From the NCBI GenBank assembly GCA_910587675.1, contig CAJUMU010000002.1, positions 1-64,000 on the forward strand: a stretch of DNA of 64,000 nucleotides, read 5' to 3'. The number at the start of each line of letters is the position of its first letter. Positions within the stretch are counted from its first letter, which is position 1. Under the pieces are notes generated by a model. That model was not told the DNA's origin and made no database searches. It worked only from the letters and a program-made list of their open reading frames with translations. The position numbers and the translations under genes are program-made. Below are positions 43,139 through 50,713 of the stretch, one piece after another. Origin of the DNA: an uncultured Alistipes sp. (lineage in GTDB: Bacteria; Bacteroidota; Bacteroidia; Bacteroidales; Rikenellaceae).

Positions 43139-43187
43139 GCGGGCCTCCGCGGGGCGAGGCTGCGGCCCGCGCAGTTCCGCGAACTGC
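43139..43187. repeat. GC-rich double-palindrome repeat, family A, copy 2
   Basis: GCGGGCC...GGCCCGC followed by GCAGTTC-CGC-GAACTGC, 20 bp beyond the btuB-like stop codon, where it could end that transcript. Almost identical to the copy at 52601-52648. Confidence 0.85.
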
Positions 43188-43206
43188 ATTCTTTTGCGAT
43201 ATCGAT

Positions 43207-45303
43207 CTATTTATGTCTGGCGGCGTTACGCGTTTTCCCCCACTTGGGGCGTATGCCGATGAAGAATTCGGCGTTCATGCGCGGCATGGGACGCCCGAGC
43301 ACCGAGAGATACTCTTCGTTGAAGAGGTTGTTGACGGCGGCTTTCAGCGTCAGGTCCGACCATGCGAACGAAAATCCCTTCTCGATCGAGACGTTGCTCA
43401 TGTAGTAGGGGGCGAGATATCCCGTCAGGGTCGTGTCGTTGCTCGACATGGTGTAACGCTTGCTGTAATAGCACCATTGATAGAGCAATCCCCAACTGCG
43501 CCATGCGAGGCGTCCCGTCGCGGTGGCCGAATACTCGGGTTCGTATGGGAGTTGTTTTCCGACCGATAGGTCGGCCTCGCTCACGGGATCTCCTTCGTTG
43601 ATCGACGGCGCCCATAGGAACGTGCCGTTCAGGCCGAGCCGCCATTGCGGCGAGAGCGCGACGCCCAGATCGGCCTCGAGCTCGACGCCATAGGCGTGTA
43701 CCTTCTTGATGTTGACGGGCGACATGAAACCTTTGGCCGTGGCGAGCCACAGGATCCAGTCGTCGATGTACTGTTCGTACCACGATGCCGATCCCGAGAG
43801 CGTACATACCTCCTCGCGTCCCACGGCGAACGACAGCCCCGCTTCGTAATTGAAGCCGCTCTCGCTCTTCAGGTCGGGGTTTCCTCCCGGGAGAAAATAG
43901 AGATCGTTGAGGGTCGGGAAACGGTAGTTTCGCGATACGGAGGCCTTGGCGAGCAGATTTCCGCGTTTCGACAGAAGCCAGTCGGCGAAAAAGGCGGGGA
44001 TAAGCGGAGTCCACTTTGTGCCGAACATCGATTCGCGCAGCACGAACGACATTCCGAGCCGCTCCGTAGGTCTCCATTTGGCCGAAAGCGAGCCGTCGAG
44101 CTCGATGCGCCCCTTGTCGTATCCGACGACTCTCTTGTCGCCCTCCTGCGAGATTATGTTTTTGTCGGCGCTCGCCACGAAGTGCTGGTGAGCCGATATG
44201 TCGGCCGTGAAGAACCATTTCCCGCCCAGCGAGTATTCACCCTCGGCCTGCGCATAGAGTGTGTTGGTCTTGCTGCGCGAGCGCGTCATGGGTTCCATTT
44301 CGCCGTTGCCCTTGTCGCGGCGGTAGTCGTACGAGAGCCGCGTGCGGATGTAACCCGCCTTGGCCGAGAGTTTCCAGTCCGCCCGCAGATGATCCCACGA
44401 CAGCACGCCGCGCAGGGTGTGTTCGCGCTGGCGATTCTCGAAATCTACCTCGTCGCCGTAATCGGTGGTGAGCAGCGGCAGCTCGCGGTCGGAGTCGACA
44501 TACCATGCGCTCGCTCCGAAGCGGTCGCCGCGCCCTGTGTCGTAATATGCCTCCTGCAAGATGTGCAGATCGCCGAACGCGCCGCTTCGGTTGCGCTCCA
44601 CGGGGTAGTATTGCCCGACGATGTTGCGGTCGTCGTCGTAAATGTTCTCCTTCTTGTCGCGGTTGCGGTATTTGTAGTCGTTCTTCGATGTCTGGTAGGC
44701 TATGCGGGTTGAGATTCTCCAGCGGTCGCCGCCGTAAGTGAACCGCGCGAACTGGTCGAAAGTGCGGAACATGCCTATGCCCTGAATGTACTGCACCCCG
44801 ACGCCCTGCAAGTCGGCGGGGCGCGTGGCGAGCTTCACGAGTCCGCCCAATCCGCCTCCCGCGGCGTTCACCGACGAGGAGCCGTGCAGCAGCGAGGCGT
44901 CGTCGATGAAGTAGGAGGGGATCATCGAAAAATCGGTCATGCCGAGCATGGGGTTGTTTATGCGCATGCCGTTCCACGTGACCTGCGTGTGCGACGGGCC
45001 CGTGCCGCGGAACGACACGGTGGACAGTGTGGCGCGGCCGTAACTCTTTACGAAGATCGACGAATTGAACGTCAGCACGTCGGCTATCGACAGCGCGATA
45101 TTCTCCTTCAGAACCGCCGAGTCGATCCGCGTTTCGTGCGTCCCGATCTCTTTCATCGGACGTCGTCCCCATACGGTGACGTCGCGGATGGGGATGGTCT
45201 TCTGCGGCTCCGCGCCGCGGTAGGCGATCCGCGCGACCTCTTGGGCGAAAACGGCCGCGGGGAGCAACATGGCGAGCAGTGCGGTTATGGCGATTCTTTT
45301 CAT
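43207..45303 (-). CDS. btuB: TonB-dependent receptor, BtuB-type (cobalamin uptake)
   Basis: 698 residues with signal peptide (MKRIAITALLAMLLPAAVFA). A plug domain begins near residue 60 (IADVLTFNSSIFVKSYGRA, FRGTGPSHTQVTWNGMRINNPM, HGSSSVNAAGGGLGGLVKL), then a 22-strand barrel ending in an aromatic C-terminal strand. Size and absence of a SusC-type N-terminal CarboxypepD_reg domain fit vitamin transporters. Third gene of an operon behind a cobalamin riboswitch and 11 bp after a BtuG-like gene, so B12 transport across the outer membrane is well supported by context. Confidence 0.88.
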   Translation of the reverse strand: MKRIAITALLAMLLPAAVFAQEVARIAYRGAEPQKTIPIRDVTVWGRRPMKEIGTHETRIDSAVLKENIALSIADVLTFNSSIFVKSYGRATLSTVSFRGTGPSHTQVTWNGMRINNPMLGMTDFSMIPSYFIDDASLLHGSSSVNAAGGGLGGLVKLATRPADLQGVGVQYIQGIGMFRTFDQFARFTYGGDRWRISTRIAYQTSKNDYKYRNRDKKENIYDDDRNIVGQYYPVERNRSGAFGDLHILQEAYYDTGRGDRFGASAWYVDSDRELPLLTTDYGDEVDFENRQREHTLRGVLSWDHLRADWKLSAKAGYIRTRLSYDYRRDKGNGEMEPMTRSRSKTNTLYAQAEGEYSLGGKWFFTADISAHQHFVASADKNIISQEGDKRVVGYDKGRIELDGSLSAKWRPTERLGMSFVLRESMFGTKWTPLIPAFFADWLLSKRGNLLAKASVSRNYRFPTLNDLYFLPGGNPDLKSESGFNYEAGLSFAVGREEVCTLSGSASWYEQYIDDWILWLATAKGFMSPVNIKKVHAYGVELEADLGVALSPQWRLGLNGTFLWAPSINEGDPVSEADLSVGKQLPYEPEYSATATGRLAWRSWGLLYQWCYYSKRYTMSSNDTTLTGYLAPYYMSNVSIEKGFSFAWSDLTLKAAVNNLFNEEYLSVLGRPMPRMNAEFFIGIRPKWGKTRNAARHK

Positions 45304-45314
45304 CGGTTCGGCGT

Positions 45315-46382
45315 TTATTTCCAACAAAATGCCCCGGGCGTTATGCCCGCGCGGAATCGGTCGATCTCCTCGCCGTCGGCCGAGTAGCGGATGATCGCCC
45401 CCTGCTGGCGGTAGTCGATGGCGTCGGCGATGTAAACATCGCCGTTGCGCGGGTCGACCGTGAGCCCGTAATACTTCGTGCCCTCCGATTCTATGAACGG
45501 CCTTACGGGCAGTCGGTCGTCGTCGATCGACATGCGCCATATGTCGTCGTCGATCCAGTAGAGGGTGTCGCCCGCGCCGTTTATCTTTATTTCGGAGGGG
45601 GAGCCGTCGATCGGAAACTCGAACTTGCGCTCCACGGCGAATGTCTCGGCGTCGATTCTGTACAGCGCGGGTCTCTCGTGACCGTAGGGGCTATCCTCGT
45701 AACCGCCGTCGGTTATGGTCCACAGCTTGCCGTTGCGATCCTTCACCAGCGAGTTGGGCTGTATGCCTACCGTAAGCTCTCCGACCACCTCGTCGGTCTC
45801 GGTGTCGATCTTGAGTATGCGGTTCTGGTACGACCAGCAGTTGACGTACACGTACTTGCCGTATTGCACCATCTGTTCGGTCGATCCCGATTCGGAGTTC
45901 ATGCCGGGGCACTCGATGTAGCCCGTGACCTCGTAGCGCGACGGGTCGACGACGAATATCCTATTGTCCCAGATCTGCGTCACATAGGCTTTGGTGTCCG
46001 ATACGAAGTGAATGTAGCGCGGCGAGGTGAGGTTTACGATCCGCCCCTTCTCCTTGAACGTGTCGAGGTCGATGGCGAATACGACGTGAGAATTGTTCAC
46101 CGCGATCCACCCCGTGCCGCCGCGGACGGTCATCGACTGCGCCACGTCGCCCAGCCGCATGGCGTTGGAGCGATAGAACACCTCGTTCTCGACCTTGCGG
46201 GCGGCGGGATCGTAATACGACAGTGTGGCGTTGCCGTACTGGAAATTGCCCTCGTTGAGGATGAAGAGGCCCGATCCGCTCGCGTCGAAATCCTCTTCCG
46301 AGCCGTAATCCCACTTCATGCAGCCGCCGAACAGGAGCGCGGCGACGAAAGCGATGGCTATATGTCCCGCTGCGGCTCTCAT
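45315..46382 (-). CDS. btuG: BtuG-like surface beta-propeller lipoprotein (DUF5074)
   Basis: 355 residues with lipobox LLFGGC (Cys21). A YncE/DUF5074 seven-bladed propeller: FILNEGNFQYGNATLSYYD, repeated blades with VFAIDLDTFKEKG, VFVVDPSRYEVTG and ILKIDTETDEVVGELTVG, and ADAIDYRQQGAIIRY near the end. Bacteroides thetaiotaomicron BtuG proteins of this family bind cobalamin with very high affinity on the cell surface and hand it to BtuB. Start overlaps the preceding gene's stop by an ATGA, implying coupled translation; btuB follows 11 bp later. Regulation by the riboswitch upstream of the operon. Confidence 0.88.
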   Translation of the reverse strand: MRAAAGHIAIAFVAALLFGGCMKWDYGSEEDFDASGSGLFILNEGNFQYGNATLSYYDPAARKVENEVFYRSNAMRLGDVAQSMTVRGGTGWIAVNNSHVVFAIDLDTFKEKGRIVNLTSPRYIHFVSDTKAYVTQIWDNRIFVVDPSRYEVTGYIECPGMNSESGSTEQMVQYGKYVYVNCWSYQNRILKIDTETDEVVGELTVGIQPNSLVKDRNGKLWTITDGGYEDSPYGHERPALYRIDAETFAVERKFEFPIDGSPSEIKINGAGDTLYWIDDDIWRMSIDDDRLPVRPFIESEGTKYYGLTVDPRNGDVYIADAIDYRQQGAIIRYSADGEEIDRFRAGITPGAFCWK

Positions 46383-48103
46383 CGGCCCGCGGTTTCGTCG
46401 AATACCCCGACCACCTCGGTCGACACTTCGCCCAGAATGCCCGCGCTGCCGTTTACGGCCGACTGCACCTTCACGAAGTCGATGTAACGCAATTCGGCGG
46501 GCTTGCCGTCGAGCGTCATGGCGTTGCTTATCCTGAAGTATGTCTTGCCGTCCTTTCGTTCGGCGGTGAGATTGTCGCTGCCCGAGTTGTCGGCGTATCC
46601 CCATTCGTAGGGATCGTTCGACCACATCTCGCCCTGCGTGGTGTTCTGCGCCAGTCGGGTGCCGTAATAGGTCTGCGACTCTCGGGGGAGCCACATGGGG
46701 TAGTAGTAATCCTGCGGATGGAACTGCGCGAGGTAGTTCACCGCGCCCTTTCCGCCCATGTTGTCGGTCCAGCGCACCGACTGCCGCGGCGCCGAGGGTT
46801 TGTAGTAGGTCACGGCGTACTCCTGCAAGGTGTGCTCCTTGCCCGTTTCGCTGCCGCGCAACTCATACCACTCGTCGTCGGGGATGCCGTTGCCGTTAAC
46901 GTCCTGCATCACCCACACTATCCCGGGCTCGTTGCTCGTGTCGATCTGGTTGCCCGCGACCGAAAATTCGTATCCGCCGTCGTTCACGACGCTGTGGTCG
47001 AATCCTACTATGACGTAACCTCCGAATCCGCCCAGCGATAACTCCGCTCCGTCGCGGAGCCGTTTTTTAGCGTATTCGCGCGCCTCCTCGAAGGTGCTCT
47101 GCCCCGAATAACCCGACGTCGCGACATCGTTTACGAATTGCCCGGGGGCGGGCATGAACTCCACGACTTCGGCGGCCGGCTCTCCGTCGGTCGCTATGTC
47201 GCGGTCGGCCTCGCTCGGGTAACATACGACCTCTGTTTCGCTTTCGGTTACCGACTCGCCCTCGTCCGTTTTGTCGACGACTCTTATGCGTATTTCGTAT
47301 CTCCCTTCGGCTTCGGGCTTGAACGCGAACATGCGTTCGTTATGCCCCTGCTGCAACACGCCGTCCACATACCACGAATATTCGGGATCGGCGACGTTCT
47401 CCACCAAAGGGCGGAGGAACAGCGTTCGGCCGAGCGACACGGTGCGCTTGGTCGGGTCGTGGCGGTAACATGACGGGATGAAAGTTATTACGGCCTTTGC
47501 GCCGTCGGTGACATGCACGGTTATTTCCCGCTTCGACTCTCCGTCGGCGTTGGCGGCGGTGAAGAGCAGGGTGTGTGGACCGACGGCGGTATGCGAGAAC
47601 GTGTAGTCCTTCTCGGTCGATACGGGCTCGTCGCCGCCGTCGAGATACCATGCGTATGTCGGGGCGTCCTCGCTTCGCACTTCGGGTTCGAATCTGTATT
47701 CGCGTCCCGCGGCGACAGCTACCCCCTCGGCGGGAATGTCGAGTGCGATCACGGGCGGCGCGAGCTCGCCGACGTCGACCCTGAACTCCTTCTCCGCGCG
47801 GCCGTAAGGATTTTCGACGCGCAGGGTGACGTACACCGTCCCCGCCTCGTCGAAGACGTGCACGAACACGGGGCGGTCCGACACCGTGTTGCCCTCGATG
47901 ATCCATGCGAACGAGGCCCCCTTGCCGTTTTTCACCGCGGGGGTTACGGTCAGGCTCTTTCCCGCCTTGACGAAGTATATGTCCGTTTCGGAGTCGAGCG
48001 CGATCACGGGCGCGAGATCCTCTTCGACGATCACTTCGTCTTTGTTGCAGGCGAACAGCGTCGTGAGGGCGATGATAAGGGATAGTTTCAGCAATCGTTT
48101 CAT
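46379..48103 (-). CDS. PKD-domain lipoprotein of the B12 operon
   Basis: 574 residues, lipobox LFAC (Cys19). Three immunoglobulin/PKD-like repeats (about 30-110, 115-200, 205-300) with ASFAWIIEG, PTYAWYLDG and PEYSWYVDG, then a C-terminal domain (about 330-574) rich in aromatic residues containing VWVMQDVNGNGIPDDEWYEL, whose DVNGNGIPDDE looks like a calcium-binding loop. Bacteroidetes B12 loci often carry extra surface lipoproteins; this one has no proven function, and cobalamin binding or receptor assembly is inference. First gene after the cobalamin riboswitch; stop overlaps the btuG start. Confidence 0.85.
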   Translation of the reverse strand: MKRLLKLSLIIALTTLFACNKDEVIVEEDLAPVIALDSETDIYFVKAGKSLTVTPAVKNGKGASFAWIIEGNTVSDRPVFVHVFDEAGTVYVTLRVENPYGRAEKEFRVDVGELAPPVIALDIPAEGVAVAAGREYRFEPEVRSEDAPTYAWYLDGGDEPVSTEKDYTFSHTAVGPHTLLFTAANADGESKREITVHVTDGAKAVITFIPSCYRHDPTKRTVSLGRTLFLRPLVENVADPEYSWYVDGVLQQGHNERMFAFKPEAEGRYEIRIRVVDKTDEGESVTESETEVVCYPSEADRDIATDGEPAAEVVEFMPAPGQFVNDVATSGYSGQSTFEEAREYAKKRLRDGAELSLGGFGGYVIVGFDHSVVNDGGYEFSVAGNQIDTSNEPGIVWVMQDVNGNGIPDDEWYELRGSETGKEHTLQEYAVTYYKPSAPRQSVRWTDNMGGKGAVNYLAQFHPQDYYYPMWLPRESQTYYGTRLAQNTTQGEMWSNDPYEWGYADNSGSDNLTAERKDGKTYFRISNAMTLDGKPAELRYIDFVKVQSAVNGSAGILGEVSTEVVGVFDETAGR

Positions 48104-48220
48104 TGTCTTAAATTTTATCGTGCGTTGCGCGCCCGATTCATTTCCGCATGATACGAATGAGAAATCCAAAGTCGAGAAGTACGATTCCGACCCGTAACCC
48201 GCGGGATAAATCTTGCGTCA

Positions 48221-48383
48221 AGGCAGGTCTTCTGACTTCTCCTCGTTTTATCGAGCCTTCCCGACGCCGAGCGTCAGTGGCAGAGAGACGATAAACGGTT
48301 CCGTGAGGAGTTACAGCAGCAGGCACTGTTTCGGATTTTCACCGAATTCCCTATTAATCGGCATTGTGCGGCCGAACCTTGCG
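48221..48383 (-). promoter_or_regulatory. Cobalamin riboswitch
   Basis: Read on the minus strand the region carries the B12 riboswitch signatures: GCCGATTAATAGGGAAT, GGTGAAAATCCGAAACAGTG, the CCTGCTGCTGTAACTCC segment, the B12 box GCCACTG (48281-48275) and the final GAGGAGAAGTCAGAAGACC stem. It starts just after the promoter and ends about 120 nt before the PKD lipoprotein start. Adenosyl- or other cobalamin would repress the operon, as usual in the family. Confidence 0.93.
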
Positions 48384-48387
48384 AGGG

Positions 48388-48418
48388 CAAAAGTACTTAC
48401 ATAAATCCGAATAACAAA
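48388..48418 (-). promoter_or_regulatory. Promoter of the B12 operon
   Basis: On the minus strand TTTG (48418-48415), 19 bp, TACTTTTG (48395-48388). It begins 12 bp after the deformylase stop, so readthrough from the upstream operon into the riboswitch is possible. Confidence 0.8.
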
Positions 48419-48429
48419 GCGATTCCCGC

Positions 48430-49026
48430 TTAATTTTCGGCTCTTTCCATGCGGTCGATGAACAGAACGCCGTCCAGATGATCCGTTTCGTGCTGGAATA
48501 TGACGGCCGTGAATCCCTCCACCGTCTCGGTTGTGTCGACAAAGCGTTCGGTGCGGTATCGCAGCTCGATCCGCCGCGGCCTCGCCACCGATCCGCGCAC
48601 GCCGTCGACGGAGAGGCACCCCTCGGGACCCTCCTCCGCCTCGCCCGAGACGGAGAGTATCTCGGGATTTATGTAGAATTCGAACGGCTCGCCCGCCTTG
48701 TCGAAACGCTGCACCGCTATCAGGCGGCGCGATATGCCGACTTGCGGCGCGGCTATCCCGACTCCCTCGTTCAGCGGATTGCGCACCGTGGCGAGCATGC
48801 GTCGGCGCAGAACGGCGAAGTCGTCGGATGCGACGGCCTTTTCGTCGAGCGGAGCGGATATCCGCCGCAGCGTCAGGGAGTCGTCGCGGTCGGCGGTGGT
48901 GAGCACGCGCATGATCTCGCCTTCGCCGCCGTTTATGATCCGTCGTTCGTCATCGGAGAAACCTCCGCAAGCCGTCGCCGCAGCGGCGGCGAATAAGAGT
49001 GCCGATATCTTTGCGAAAGGTATCAT
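48430..49026 (-). CDS. def: Peptide deformylase with lipoprotein signal
   Basis: 198 residues. All three deformylase motifs are intact: GVGIAAPQ (88-95), EGCLS (135-139, metal Cys137) and HETDH (179-183). The first 20 residues, however, form a hydrophobic lipoprotein-like signal (ALLFAAAAATAC, Cys20), so the enzyme would be exported and anchored, where no N-formyl-Met nascent chains exist. A cytosolic deformylase is presumably encoded elsewhere. Possible roles: trimming formylated signal or secreted peptides, or a new metallo-amidase substrate. Starts 4 bp after the GH43 gene, last of the uvrC operon. Confidence 0.85.
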   Translation of the reverse strand: MIPFAKISALLFAAAAATACGGFSDDERRIINGGEGEIMRVLTTADRDDSLTLRRISAPLDEKAVASDDFAVLRRRMLATVRNPLNEGVGIAAPQVGISRRLIAVQRFDKAGEPFEFYINPEILSVSGEAEEGPEGCLSVDGVRGSVARPRRIELRYRTERFVDTTETVEGFTAVIFQHETDHLDGVLFIDRMERAEN

Positions 49027-49030
49027 CGCC

Positions 49031-50020
49031 CTAACGTTTTTTGAGTTCGAGCGTGTCGCCTGTGTCCTCCAGTTCGAAAATGCGGGCGCGCTCGGCTCCC
49101 GAGGGAGAGTTGGGGGCGTGGATCACGAGCCGCAATACGCCGTCGAATCCTCGGAACACCATGCCGTGGCCGCCGTTGCGGCTGAAAAGAGGCTCGGGGC
49201 GGTGACGCCACGGACCCGTTATCCGTCCCGTGGTCGATTCGGCTATGCCGATGGCGTACTCGCCGTTCATGAAGCTCGACCAGAGCATCAGCAGCTTGCC
49301 CGTCGAGGTGCGGTAGAGGAAACAGCCGTCGGTGACGTATGTCTTCTTGTCGCCCTCGCCGCTGCCCGTCGACCATGGCGCGGCCGAGGCGCGGAACAGC
49401 GTCACGGGTTGCCCCTCGCGGGCCGACAGATCTTTTTTCAGCTCCGCGAGTTTCATCGCGCCGTCGCCTATCTGCACCCATTCGTGGCAATATACCATGT
49501 AGGGGCGTCCGTTCTCGACCCACAGCGTGCCGTCGAGCGCCATTTCGTCCGTCGGCGTGGCGGGCAGCTTGTCGCCTATGGGCAGGAACGGCCCTTCGGG
49601 ACGCTTGGCCTCGAATATCTGCGTCGCGCGCAGGGTGTAGGGCGGCATGTTCTTGTCGCGCTTTTTCCACTCGATGTCGCTGTTGAGGGTGGCGAAGAGA
49701 TAGTACTTCCCTTTATAGTAATGTACCTCGGGCGCCCATACGCGGCCCGTGATCCAGTTGTCGTCGGGCACGTCGAACACGCGTACGGGACCGCTCCAGT
49801 TTTCGAGGTCGTCGCTCGTGAACGCCTCCACCGCGCCTTTGGGATTGGGGGTGTCGTCGGAGCCCGTCGAGCGGTACATGTAATAGCGGCCGCTGCGGGG
49901 GTCGGCGAGGATGTAGGGGTCGCGGATGTAGATATCTTTCAGCGCGACGGTTGGTTGTTGCGCCACGGCGGCGGTGACGGCCGCGAAGCACGATGCGATT
50001 ACGATTGCGAGTCGTTTCAT
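49031..50020 (-). CDS. GH43 family glycosidase, exported
   Basis: 329 residues with signal peptide (MKRLAIVIASCFAAVTAAVA). Five-bladed propeller of GH43 type with the three catalytic acids: base Asp34 in YIRDPYI, pKa modulator Asp163 in ALDGTLW, acid Glu180 in YCHEW; RVWAPEVHYYKGKYYLFAT is also typical. GH43 enzymes are inverting arabinofuranosidases, xylosidases or galactan-active; the sugar cannot be told from sequence. Sits in a housekeeping operon between a HAD phosphatase (12 bp) and the exported deformylase (4 bp). Confidence 0.88.
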   Translation of the reverse strand: MKRLAIVIASCFAAVTAAVAQQPTVALKDIYIRDPYILADPRSGRYYMYRSTGSDDTPNPKGAVEAFTSDDLENWSGPVRVFDVPDDNWITGRVWAPEVHYYKGKYYLFATLNSDIEWKKRDKNMPPYTLRATQIFEAKRPEGPFLPIGDKLPATPTDEMALDGTLWVENGRPYMVYCHEWVQIGDGAMKLAELKKDLSAREGQPVTLFRASAAPWSTGSGEGDKKTYVTDGCFLYRTSTGKLLMLWSSFMNGEYAIGIAESTTGRITGPWRHRPEPLFSRNGGHGMVFRGFDGVLRLVIHAPNSPSGAERARIFELEDTGDTLELKKR

Positions 50021-50032
50021 GGAAATATGGGT

Positions 50033-50713
50033 TTAATTGTTCGTATTCGAGGTTTGTCCGAGAAGCAGTCGCCCCAGTTCCTCCACCGTGGCGGCGACAT
50101 GCGTGGCGCCGTGGCCCTCCAACTCCTCGCGGCTGCCGTATCCGTACAGCACGCCTATGGAGTCGATGCCCGTCGTCCGAGCTCCGATTACGTCGTGTTT
50201 GCGGTCGCCGATCATGACGGCGCCGTCTTTGTCGATGCCGTTCTCGCGCATCACGTAATCTATTACGGCGGCTTTGTTCGGTCGGCGGTGGTCGGCGGTG
50301 TCGGAGCCGATGAAGATGAACCGCCGCGCGAGGTCGAAGTGCTCCAGCACCATCTGCGCTATGGGCGAGGGCTTGGAGGTGGCCACGTAAAGGTTCATCC
50401 CCTCGGCGGCCAGACGATCGAGCAGGGTGTCGACGCCGTCGTACATGCGATTCTCGTAGAGCCCCGTGACGTTGTAATATTCGCGGAAATGGCCGCACGC
50501 CTCGCGGGCGCGCTCCTCGGTGAAGCCGTACATCTCGCGGAATGCGTCCATCAATGGCGGTCCTATGAATTTGGTGAGCTCCCGTCGGTCGGGCGCGTCG
50601 ACGCCGCAGCGGCGCAAAGCGTGCTGCGCGGCGGCGGTGATGCCGACGGCGGGATCGGTCAGAGTGCCGTCGAGGTCCCACAGCAGATTTTTATATATCT
50701 TCGGTCGATTCAT
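50033..50713 (-). CDS. HAD family hydrolase (phosphoglycolate phosphatase-like)
   Basis: 226 residues. HAD motifs: WDLDGTLTD (nucleophile and acid Asp), VATSKP (motif II Thr/Ser), Lys in RRPNKAAVIDYV, and MIGDRKHDVIGA (motif IV). Cap type C1. Resembles Gph, which removes phosphate from 2-phosphoglycolate formed during repair of oxidised DNA ends; linkage to uvrC (23 bp overlap) would fit that, but nucleotidase activity is equally possible. Confidence 0.88.
   Translation of the reverse strand: MNRPKIYKNLLWDLDGTLTDPAVGITAAAQHALRRCGVDAPDRRELTKFIGPPLMDAFREMYGFTEERAREACGHFREYYNVTGLYENRMYDGVDTLLDRLAAEGMNLYVATSKPSPIAQMVLEHFDLARRFIFIGSDTADHRRPNKAAVIDYVMRENGIDKDGAVMIGDRKHDVIGARTTGIDSIGVLYGYGSREELEGHGATHVAATVEELGRLLLGQTSNTNN

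Noticed and set aside
43207..45303. SusC-type PUL receptor
   Set aside because: No SusD partner, no CarboxypepD_reg N-terminal domain, and the gene is under a cobalamin riboswitch beside a BtuG-like protein.
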